Positions 40,325 through 47,548 of a stretch of 64,000 nt of DNA are shown here, in pieces; position 1 is the stretch's first letter, and the number at the start of each line of letters is the position of its first letter. Both the position numbers and the translations under genes were made by a program. The stretch lies in the NCBI RefSeq assembly GCF_005843885.1, contig NZ_CP040443.1, forward strand, positions 682,001 through 746,000, read 5' to 3'. This stretch comes from Escherichia sp. E4742 (GTDB lineage Bacteria; Pseudomonadota; Gammaproteobacteria; Enterobacterales; Enterobacteriaceae). The notes under the pieces were generated by a model. That model was not told where the DNA came from. It did no database searches and saw only the letters and a list, made by a program, of their open reading frames with translations.

Positions 40325-40371
40325 ATTGTCATTTTTGACGAAAACATGCCGATGAAATGTCATTTTCGACA
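40325..40371. promoter_or_regulatory. Candidate FhlA sites in the hycA-hycB gap
   Basis: TTGTCATTTTTGACGA (40325-40340) and TGTCATTTTCGACA (40358-40371) resemble the TGTCATTTCGACA element at 41011. From the literature, FhlA also binds between hycA and hycB; the match here is by eye. Confidence 0.5.
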
Positions 40372-40431
40372 CTCATCGACACGCCCATCCCCAAACAGGC
40401 ATGATGCCTGCAAACCGGACAAAGCCTCAGC

Positions 40432-40893
40432 TCATGCTGCTGAGCTTTGTCCCTTTACCAGTTGGCTTAAATTCACCGGCGTGTTGTTCTCAATGGCGGT
40501 GTATAAGTTGTCGTAAACACCAGCGATTTTTTCGAGATAGTGCTCCAGAACCTGTTCGCGATTGCGGATGTTGACCTTGCCATCAATCATGCCGTCAATG
40601 CTTAACTGAGCCTGTGCAATCAGCTGCTTGTCTTCGCCGTCTTTCGTTTCGACGTAGTACTCGATGGTGTGGCTGTTAAAACCATCCGCCAGGGTGACGT
40701 AAATGCGAAAATGTTCAAAAAGTACGAAACAGAGTTCTTTATCTGGCGCGCAACTCATGGCGTGGTGCAGACGCGCTTTTGATAACGTGATCCCCTGAAC
40801 CAGCGAATTGCAATAGGTATGCCACTGGTCCTGTAGGCGACGATGCCGCTGTGCGATGTAATCGGCTTTCTCGCTTATTTCCCAAATAGTCAT
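40432..40893 (-). CDS. hycA: Formate hydrogenlyase regulatory protein HycA
   Basis: 153-residue protein that counteracts FhlA, lowering formate regulon expression. It has no helix-turn-helix; an acidic helical C-terminus (EQVLEHYLEKIAGVYDNLYTAIEN) is visible. First gene of hycABCDEFGHI, transcribed from the sigma-54 promoter at 40930-40945. Confidence 0.95.
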   Translation of the reverse strand: MTIWEISEKADYIAQRHRRLQDQWHTYCNSLVQGITLSKARLHHAMSCAPDKELCFVLFEHFRIYVTLADGFNSHTIEYYVETKDGEDKQLIAQAQLSIDGMIDGKVNIRNREQVLEHYLEKIAGVYDNLYTAIENNTPVNLSQLVKGQSSAA

Positions 40894-40929
40894 TGTCAGG
40901 TTACCCGTTTAACAGAGATGCCAGCCTTA

Positions 40930-40945
40930 AGCATTTTTTGTGCCA
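40930..40945 (-). promoter_or_regulatory. Sigma-54 promoter of the hyc operon
   Basis: On the minus strand TTGGCACAAAAAATGCTT has GG and GC exactly 10 bp apart (plus-strand CC at 40943-40944, GC at 40931-40932). It lies about 40 bp upstream of hycA. Confidence 0.85.
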
Positions 40946-41010
40946 ATTTTTATCTCATTGTTATTCATATGTTTTTCATAAGGCAGCCAACTTTCGACGC
41001 CATGACGACG

Positions 41011-41023
41011 TGTCATTTCGACA
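41011..41023. promoter_or_regulatory. FhlA enhancer motif in the hycA-hypA gap
   Basis: TGTCATTTCGACA lies between the divergent sigma-54 promoters, about 70 bp from hyc -24 and 36 bp from hyp -24. FhlA is known to activate both operons from this gap. Nearby sequence (CATGACGACG, CATCATCGACATTG) holds further half-site-like copies. Confidence 0.65.
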
Positions 41024-41058
41024 TCATCGACATTGTTCACATCAGGGATAATCAACAC

Positions 41059-41074
41059 TGGCACAATTATTGCT
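41059..41074 (+). promoter_or_regulatory. Sigma-54 promoter of the hyp operon
   Basis: TGGCACAATTATTGCT has GG (41060-41061) and GC (41072-41073) with 10 bp between, 31 bp before the hypA start. Confidence 0.9.
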
Positions 41075-41104
41075 TGTCACGGGCAACAGTTAATGGGAGG
41101 CGAT

Positions 41105-41455
41105 ATGCACGAAATAACCCTCTGCCAGCGGGCACTGGAATTGATCGAACAGCAGGCCATACAGCACGGCGCAAAACGCGTAACTGCGGTCTGGCTCAAA
41201 ATTGGCGCATTTTCTTGTGTCGAAACCAGCTCTCTTGCCTTTTGTTTTGATCTGGTTTGCCGCGGCAGCGTGGCAGAAGGTTGTAAACTGCACCTCGAAG
41301 AACAAGAGGCCGAGTGCTGGTGTGAAACATGCCAGCAGTATGTGACGCTACTGACCCAGCGCGTCCGCCGCTGTCCACAGTGTCATGGCGACATGCTGCG
41401 CATTGTGGCAGACGACGGTTTACAGATTCGGCGGATAGAAATAGACCAGGAGTGA
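41105..41455 (+). CDS. hypA: Nickel insertion protein HypA
   Basis: 116-residue metallochaperone that delivers nickel to pre-HycE with HypB. His2 in MHEITLCQ is the nickel ligand, and two Cys pairs (CETC, CPQC) form the structural zinc site. The ATG at 41105 is chosen because GGGAGGCGAT precedes it and the His2 motif demands it; an in-frame upstream start would cover the sigma-54 promoter. Confidence 0.96.
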   Translation: MHEITLCQRALELIEQQAIQHGAKRVTAVWLKIGAFSCVETSSLAFCFDLVCRGSVAEGCKLHLEEQEAECWCETCQQYVTLLTQRVRRCPQCHGDMLRIVADDGLQIRRIEIDQE

Positions 41456-41458
41456 GCG

Positions 41459-42331
41459 ATGTGTACAACATGCGGTTGCGGTGAAGGCAACCTGTATATC
41501 GAGGGTGATGAACATAACCCTCATTCCGCGTTTCGTAGCGCGCCATTTGCCCCGGCGGCACGGCCGAAGATGAAAATCACCGGCATTAAAGCGCCTGAAT
41601 TTACCCCCAGCCAGACCGAAGAAGGCGACCTGCATTATGGTCACGGCGAAGCTGGCACTCATGCGCCAGGTATGAGCCAGCGTCGGATGCTGGAAGTCGA
41701 AATTGACGTGCTGGACAAAAACAACCGTCTGGCTGAACGCAACCGCGCGCGCTTTGCTGCCCGCAATCAGTTGGTACTCAACCTGGTTTCCAGCCCTGGT
41801 TCCGGTAAAACCACGCTGCTGACTGAAACCTTAATGCGCCTGAAAGATAGCGTTCCGTGTGCGGTGATTGAAGGCGACCAGCAAACCGTGAACGATGCCG
41901 CCCGCATTCGCGCTACCGGCACACCAGCTATTCAGGTGAATACCGGTAAAGGCTGCCATCTCGATGCCCAGATGATCGCTGATGCCGCACCGCGCCTGCC
42001 ACTGGCCGATAACGGTATTCTGTTTATCGAAAACGTTGGCAACCTCGTATGCCCGGCCAGCTTCGATCTCGGTGAAAAACACAAAGTGGCGGTGCTTTCC
42101 GTTACCGAAGGTGAAGACAAACCGCTGAAATATCCGCATATGTTTGCCGCCGCCTCGCTGATGCTGCTCAACAAAGTTGACTTGCTGCCATATCTCAATT
42201 TCGACGTTGAGAAGTGCATCGCCTGCGCCCGCGAAGTCAATCCAGAAATTGAAATCATCCTTATTTCCGCCACCAGCGGCGAAGGGATGGACCAGTGGCT
42301 GAACTGGCTGGAGGCACAGCGATGTGCATAG
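41459..42331 (+). CDS. hypB: GTPase HypB for nickel delivery
   Basis: 290 residues. The N-terminal CTTCGCGEG (Cys2, 5, 7) is the high-affinity nickel site. The SIMIBI GTPase domain has P-loop SSPGSGKTT (about 110-118), EGDQQT, and LLNKVDLLPY as the NKxD base-specificity motif. A short His-containing segment (HYGHGEAGTHAPG) precedes the G domain. It transfers nickel with HypA and SlyD. It overlaps hypC by 10 nt. Confidence 0.96.
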   Translation: MCTTCGCGEGNLYIEGDEHNPHSAFRSAPFAPAARPKMKITGIKAPEFTPSQTEEGDLHYGHGEAGTHAPGMSQRRMLEVEIDVLDKNNRLAERNRARFAARNQLVLNLVSSPGSGKTTLLTETLMRLKDSVPCAVIEGDQQTVNDAARIRATGTPAIQVNTGKGCHLDAQMIADAAPRLPLADNGILFIENVGNLVCPASFDLGEKHKVAVLSVTEGEDKPLKYPHMFAAASLMLLNKVDLLPYLNFDVEKCIACAREVNPEIEIILISATSGEGMDQWLNWLEAQRCA

Positions 42332-42594
42332 GCGTTCCTGGCCAGATTCGCACCATTGACGGCAACCAGGCGAAAGTCGACGTCTGCGGCATTCAGCGCG
42401 ATGTCGATTTAACGCTAGTCGGCAGCTGCGATGAAAACGGTCAGCCGCGCGTGGGTCAGTGGGTACTGGTTCACGTTGGCTTTGCCATGAGCGTAATTAA
42501 TGAAGCCGAAGCGCGCGACACTCTCGACGCCTTACAAAATATGTTTGACGTTGAGCCGGATGTCGGCGCGCTGTTGTATGGCGAGGAAAAATAA
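42322..42594 (+). CDS. hypC: Hydrogenase maturation chaperone HypC
   Basis: 90-residue chaperone that binds HypD and pre-HycE and carries the Fe(CN)2CO group. The essential Cys2 is in MCIGVPGQI; a His (VHVGFAMSVI) completes the site. The start at 42322 is fixed by the MCIGVPG motif; the in-frame ATG at 42295 would bury Cys2. Overlaps hypB and abuts hypD. Confidence 0.96.
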   Translation: MCIGVPGQIRTIDGNQAKVDVCGIQRDVDLTLVGSCDENGQPRVGQWVLVHVGFAMSVINEAEARDTLDALQNMFDVEPDVGALLYGEEK

Positions 42595-43715
42595 TGCGTT
42601 TTGTTGATGAATATCGCGCGCCGGAACAGGTGATGCAGTTAATTGAGCATCTGCGCGAACGTGCTTCACATCTCTCTTACACCGCCGAACGCCCTCTGCG
42701 GATTATGGAAGTGTGTGGCGGTCATACCCACGCCATCTTTAAATTCGGCCTCGACCAGTTACTGCCGGAAAACGTTGAATTTATCCACGGTCCGGGTTGC
42801 CCGGTGTGCGTACTGCCGATGGGCAGAATCGACACCTGCGTGGAGATTGCCAGCCATCCGGAAGTCATCTTCTGTACCTTTGGCGACGCCATGCGCGTAC
42901 CGGGGAAACAGGGGTCGTTGTTGCAGGCAAAAGCACGCGGTGCTGATGTGCGCATCGTCTACTCGCCAATGGATGCGTTGAAACTGGCGCAGGAGAACCC
43001 AACTCGTAAAGTGGTGTTTTTCGGCTTAGGGTTTGAAACCACCATGCCGACCACCGCAATCACTCTGCAACAGGCAAAAGCCCGCGATGTGCAGAATTTT
43101 TACTTCTTCTGCCAGCACATTACGCTGATCCCGACTCTGCGCAGTTTGTTGGAGCAGCCGGACAACGGCATTGATGCATTCCTCGCGCCGGGCCACGTCA
43201 GTATGGTAATTGGCACCGACGCCTATAATTTTATCGCCAGCGATTTTCATCGTCCTCTGGTGGTCGCTGGTTTCGAACCACTTGATCTACTGCAAGGCGT
43301 GGTGATGCTGGTAGAGCAGAAAATAGCGGCCCACAGCAAGGTAGAGAATCAGTACCGGCGAGTGGTGCCAGATGCGGGTAATTTGCTGGCACAACAGGCG
43401 ATTGCTGACGTCTTCTGCGTCAATGGCGACAGCGAATGGCGCGGCTTAGGCGTGATTGAATCTTCTGGTGTGCACCTGACGCCGGATTATCAACGATTCG
43501 ATGCCGAAGCACATTTCCGCCCGGCACCGCAGCAGGTTTGTGATGACCCGCGCGCACGTTGTGGTGAAGTATTGACCGGCAAATGTAAGCCGCATCAATG
43601 CCCGCTGTTTGGTAACACCTGTAATCCTCAAACCGCGTTCGGCGCACTTATGGTTTCCTCCGAAGGAGCATGTGCCGCATGGTATCAGTATCGTCAGCAG
43701 GAGAGTGAAGTGTGA
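42594..43715 (+). CDS. hypD: Hydrogenase maturation iron-sulfur protein HypD
   Basis: 373 residues. With HypC it is the scaffold for Fe(CN)2CO assembly. Conserved motifs are VCGGHTHA (Cys41), GPGCPVC (Cys69, Cys72), GFETTMPTTA, and the C-terminal [4Fe-4S] ligands in GEVLTGKCKPHQCPLFGNTC. It overlaps hypC by 1 nt and hypE by 4 nt. Confidence 0.97.
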   Translation: MRFVDEYRAPEQVMQLIEHLRERASHLSYTAERPLRIMEVCGGHTHAIFKFGLDQLLPENVEFIHGPGCPVCVLPMGRIDTCVEIASHPEVIFCTFGDAMRVPGKQGSLLQAKARGADVRIVYSPMDALKLAQENPTRKVVFFGLGFETTMPTTAITLQQAKARDVQNFYFFCQHITLIPTLRSLLEQPDNGIDAFLAPGHVSMVIGTDAYNFIASDFHRPLVVAGFEPLDLLQGVVMLVEQKIAAHSKVENQYRRVVPDAGNLLAQQAIADVFCVNGDSEWRGLGVIESSGVHLTPDYQRFDAEAHFRPAPQQVCDDPRARCGEVLTGKCKPHQCPLFGNTCNPQTAFGALMVSSEGACAAWYQYRQQESEV

Positions 43716-44722
43716 ATAATATCCAACTCGCCCACGGCAGCGGCGGCCAGGCGATGCAGCAATTAATCAACAGCCTGTTTATGGAGGCGTTTGCTAATCC
43801 GTGGCTGGCAGAACAGGAAGATCAGGCTCGTCTTGACCTGGCGCAATTAATGGCAGAAGGCGATCGTCTGGCCTTCTCCACTGACAGCTACGTCATCGAC
43901 CCGCTGTTCTTCCCTGGCGGTAATATCGGCAAGCTGGCGATTTGCGGGACGGCCAATGACGTGGCGGTCAGCGGCGCTATCCCACGTTATCTCTCCTGTG
44001 GATTTATCCTCGAAGAAGGATTGCCGATGGAGACGCTGAAAGCGGTAGTGACCAGCATGGCAGAAACCGCCCGCGCGGCAGGAATCGCCATCGTCACTGG
44101 CGACACTAAAGTGGTACAGCGTGGGGCGGCAGATAAACTGTTTATCAACACCGCAGGCATGGGCGCAATTCCGGCGAATATTCACTGGGGAGCACAAACT
44201 CTCACCGCAGGCGATGTTCTGCTGGTTAGCGGTACGCTCGGCGACCACGGAGCAACTATCCTTAACCTGCGCGAGCAGCTGGGGCTGGACGGCGAACTGG
44301 TCAGCGATTGCGCGGTACTGACGCCGCTGATTCAGACGCTGCGCGACATTCCCGGCGTGAAAGCGCTGCGCGATGCTACCCGTGGTGGAGTGAACGCGGT
44401 AGTTCATGAGTTCGCGGCAGCCTGCGGTTGCGGTATTGAACTTTCAGAAGCAGCGCTGCCGGTTAAACCTGCCGTGCGCGGCGTTTGTGAGCTGCTGGGC
44501 CTGGATGCCCTCAACTTTGCCAACGAAGGTAAGCTGGTGATTGCTGTAGAGCGTAACGCGGCAGAGCAAGTGCTGGCGGCGCTGCGTTCCCACCCACTGG
44601 GACAAGATGCAGCATTAATTGGCGAAGTGGTTGAGCGTAAAGGTGTTCGTCTCGCTGGACTTTATGGCGTGAAACGAACTCTCGATCTACCACACGCCGA
44701 ACCGCTACCTCGTATATGCTAA
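43712..44722 (+). CDS. hypE: Carbamoyl dehydratase HypE
   Basis: 336 residues. It dehydrates the HypF-derived thiocarboxamide on its C-terminal Cys to thiocyanate. The terminal PRIC motif is intact, and the ATP-binding glycine-rich AHGSGGQAMQQLI begins the AIRS-like fold. The start codon is GTG (43712-43714), inside the hypD stop overlap (GTGA). fhlA begins 71 bp later. Confidence 0.96.
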   Translation: MNNIQLAHGSGGQAMQQLINSLFMEAFANPWLAEQEDQARLDLAQLMAEGDRLAFSTDSYVIDPLFFPGGNIGKLAICGTANDVAVSGAIPRYLSCGFILEEGLPMETLKAVVTSMAETARAAGIAIVTGDTKVVQRGAADKLFINTAGMGAIPANIHWGAQTLTAGDVLLVSGTLGDHGATILNLREQLGLDGELVSDCAVLTPLIQTLRDIPGVKALRDATRGGVNAVVHEFAAACGCGIELSEAALPVKPAVRGVCELLGLDALNFANEGKLVIAVERNAAEQVLAALRSHPLGQDAALIGEVVERKGVRLAGLYGVKRTLDLPHAEPLPRIC

Positions 44723-44793
44723 TAAAAATTTAGCCCCTGGAATTTGTCATTTACCTTTTGCACCGCTTAGCGGTGCTTTCCTGGAAGAACAAC

Positions 44794-46872
44794 ATGTCGT
44801 ATACACCGATGAGTGATCTCGGGCAACAAGGGTTGTTCGACATCACTCGGACACTATTGCAGCAGCCCGATCTGGCCTCGCTGTGTGAGGCTCTTTCGCA
44901 ACTGGTAAAGCGTTCTGCGCTCGCCGACAACGCAGCTATTGTGTTGTGGCAAGCGCAGACTCAACGTGCGACTTATTACGCGTCGCGTGACAAAGACAAT
45001 CCCATTAAATACGAAGACGAAACCATTCTGGCACATGGCCCGGTGCGCAGCATTTTATCGCGCCCTGACACACTGCACTGCAGCTACGAAGAATTTTGTG
45101 ACACCTGGCCGCAACTGGCTACGAGTGGGCTATACCCCAAATTTGGTCACTATTGCCTGATGCCGCAGGCCGCGGAAGGACATATTTTTGGCGGCTGTGA
45201 ATTTATTCGTTATGACGATCGCCCGTGGAGCGAAAAAGAGTTCAATCGCCTGCAAACATTTACGCAGATTGTTTCTGTTGTCACCGAGCAAATTCAGAGC
45301 CGCATCATCAACAATGTCGACTACGAACTGCTATGCCGGGAACGGGATAACTTCCGCATTCTGGTCGCCATCACCAATGCAGTACTCTCCCGCCTGGACA
45401 TGGACGAGCTGGTCAGCGAAGTGGCTAAAGAAATCCACTACTACTTCGATATCGACGATATCAGCATCGTTTTACGCAGCCACCGCAAAAACAAACTCAA
45501 CGTTTACTCCACTCACTATCTCGATAAACAGCATCCCACTCATGAACAGAGTGAAGTTGATGAGGCAGGAACCCTCACCGAGCGCGTATTTAAAAGCAAA
45601 GAGATGCTGCTGCTTAATCTCCACGAGCGAGACGATTTAGCCCCCTACGAACGCATGTTGTTCGACACCTGGGGCAACCAGATCCAGACGCTGTGCCTGC
45701 TACCGTTGATGTCTGGCAACACCATGCTGGGCGTGCTGAAACTGGCGCAGTGCGAAGAGAAAACCTTTACCACCACTAACCTGAGTTTGCTGCGCCAGAT
45801 TGCTGAACGTGTGGCGATTGCCGTGGATAACGCCCTCGCCTATCAGGAAATCCACCGTCTGAAGGAGCGCCTGGTTGATGAAAACCTAGCTCTGACCGAA
45901 CAGCTCAATAATGTGGAAAGTGAATTTGGCGAGATTATTGGTCGCAGTGAAGCCATGTATAGCGTGCTCAAGCAGGTTGAGATGGTAGCGCAAAGCGACA
46001 GTACCGTACTCATTCTCGGTGAAACGGGGACGGGTAAGGAACTGATTGCCCGCGCGATCCACAATCTCAGCAACCGCAATAGTCGGCGAATGGTGAAGAT
46101 GAACTGCGCCGCCATGCCTGCGGGACTGCTGGAAAGCGACCTGTTTGGTCATGAGCGTGGTGCCTTTACTGGTGCCAGCGCCCAGCGCATTGGTCGTTTT
46201 GAACTGGCGGATAAAAGCTCGCTATTCCTTGATGAAGTGGGCGATATGCCGCTGGAATTACAGCCTAAGTTGCTGCGCGTTTTACAAGAACAGGAATTCG
46301 AACGTCTCGGCAGCAACAAAATCATTCAGACTGATGTGCGTTTAATCGCCGCGACTAATCGCGATCTGAAAAAAATGGTCGCCGACCGCGAGTTCCGTAG
46401 CGATCTCTACTACCGCCTGAACGTCTTCCCGATTCATCTGCCGCCGCTGCGCGAGCGCCCGGAAGATATTCCGCTGCTGGCTAAAGCCTTTACGTTTAAA
46501 ATTGCCCGCCGCCTGGGTCGTAATATTGACAGCATTCCTGCCGAGACGCTGCGCGCATTGAGCAATATGGAATGGCCAGGTAACGTGCGCGAACTGGAAA
46601 ACGTCATTGAGCGCGCGGTACTGCTGACTCGCGGTAACGTTCTACAACTCTCTTTACCCGATATCTCACTGCCAGAACCTGAAACGCCGCCAGCTGCAAC
46701 GGTCGTCGCTCAGGAAGGCGAAGATGAATATCAACTGATTGTCCGCGTATTAAAAGAGACTAATGGCGTAGTCGCGGGTCCGAAAGGCGCTGCGCAACGT
46801 CTGGGGTTAAAACGCACGACCCTGCTGTCACGGATGAAACGGCTGGGAATTGATAAAGCGGCGTTGGTTTAA
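44794..46872 (+). CDS. fhlA: Formate hydrogenlyase transcriptional activator FhlA
   Basis: 692-residue sigma-54 enhancer-binding protein that senses formate through two N-terminal GAF domains (about 15-170 and 200-345). The AAA+ domain (about 380-620) has GETGTGKE, GAFTGA and LFLDEVGDM; a Fis-type helix-turn-helix ends the protein (GPKGAAQRLGLKRTTLLSRMKRLG). It activates hyc, hyp, hydN and fdhF. The start at 44794 (MSYTPMSDLG) follows GGAAG; that ribosome site is the OxyS target in E. coli. Some GAF residues differ from K-12 as I recall it. Confidence 0.96.
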   Translation: MSYTPMSDLGQQGLFDITRTLLQQPDLASLCEALSQLVKRSALADNAAIVLWQAQTQRATYYASRDKDNPIKYEDETILAHGPVRSILSRPDTLHCSYEEFCDTWPQLATSGLYPKFGHYCLMPQAAEGHIFGGCEFIRYDDRPWSEKEFNRLQTFTQIVSVVTEQIQSRIINNVDYELLCRERDNFRILVAITNAVLSRLDMDELVSEVAKEIHYYFDIDDISIVLRSHRKNKLNVYSTHYLDKQHPTHEQSEVDEAGTLTERVFKSKEMLLLNLHERDDLAPYERMLFDTWGNQIQTLCLLPLMSGNTMLGVLKLAQCEEKTFTTTNLSLLRQIAERVAIAVDNALAYQEIHRLKERLVDENLALTEQLNNVESEFGEIIGRSEAMYSVLKQVEMVAQSDSTVLILGETGTGKELIARAIHNLSNRNSRRMVKMNCAAMPAGLLESDLFGHERGAFTGASAQRIGRFELADKSSLFLDEVGDMPLELQPKLLRVLQEQEFERLGSNKIIQTDVRLIAATNRDLKKMVADREFRSDLYYRLNVFPIHLPPLRERPEDIPLLAKAFTFKIARRLGRNIDSIPAETLRALSNMEWPGNVRELENVIERAVLLTRGNVLQLSLPDISLPEPETPPAATVVAQEGEDEYQLIVRVLKETNGVVAGPKGAAQRLGLKRTTLLSRMKRLGIDKAALV

Positions 46873-46878
46873 TCTTCT

Positions 46879-46912
46879 AGTGCCGGACAGGAAGATCTAT
46901 CCGGCACGCTAT
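46879..46912. terminator. Bidirectional hairpin between fhlA and ygbA
   Basis: TAGTGCCGGA...TCCGGCACGCTA forms a stem of at least 8 bp between the convergent fhlA and ygbA stops. There is no long T-run. Confidence 0.5.
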
Positions 46913-47262
46913 TCACGTGGTTTTTTCGGGCGATATTTTTCCGGCAGTTCTGGCACTGGACGTTTGTCATCAATCAGATGACGCACGGTTAAGATCGGAT
47001 GACGCCACAGCATTCGCGGCCCCGCCCAACGCATAATTTGCTTCATCTCCTCACGCTTCGCAGGCTGATAACAGTGCACCGGGCACTGCTTACAGGCCGG
47101 TTTCTCTTCGCCAAACACACATTTATCCAGCCGCTTTTGCGCGTAAGCAAACAACGCCTCGTAATGCTCCGGCTCCGCTGACGCCTGCGGGCATTTCGCT
47201 TGATAAAGATCGATCATTTTTTTAATCGTCAGTTTTTCACGAGAGATACGCTTGCCGGACAT
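46909..47262 (-). CDS. ygbA: Nitrosative stress-associated protein YgbA
   Basis: 117-residue basic cytosolic protein with a Cys cluster (CVFGEEKPACKQCPVHCYQP, about 60-80) that could bind a metal or cluster. Its function is not established. In E. coli it belongs to the NsrR regulon, and an NsrR-type palindrome lies directly upstream here, so a role in NO stress is inferred. Convergent with fhlA. Confidence 0.9.
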   Translation of the reverse strand: MSGKRISREKLTIKKMIDLYQAKCPQASAEPEHYEALFAYAQKRLDKCVFGEEKPACKQCPVHCYQPAKREEMKQIMRWAGPRMLWRHPILTVRHLIDDKRPVPELPEKYRPKKPRE

Positions 47263-47279
47263 GCTGCCTCCATACTCTT

Positions 47280-47302
47280 AAGGTGCATTTATATTACAAC
47301 TT
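47280..47302 (-). promoter_or_regulatory. NsrR operator upstream of ygbA
   Basis: AAGGTGCATTT-A-TATTACAACTT fits the 11-1-11 inverted repeat AAGATGCATTT-N-AAATGCATCTT of the NO-sensing repressor NsrR, 18 bp upstream of ygbA. The rest of the ygbA-mutS gap (47303-47548) is the mutS leader; I see no further gene in it. Confidence 0.75.
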
Positions 47303-47548
47303 AATTTTGAAGGGGACTATGGCTCTGAAGGAGGAGGTTTCTTCAACCGATGTAATTTTGCGATCTTGTTTCATAGTCATCACGCAAACGCTGCAAAGCG
47401 GCATATTTCCCGGAACCTGCGTCAAGAACTCACCTTTCGTGTCTTCCCCTGAAATGATTAACTCCGGTATCATGTGCGCCTTATGTGATTACAACGAAAA
47501 TAAAAACCATCACACTACATTTAACATCAGGGAACCGGATCTAATTCC

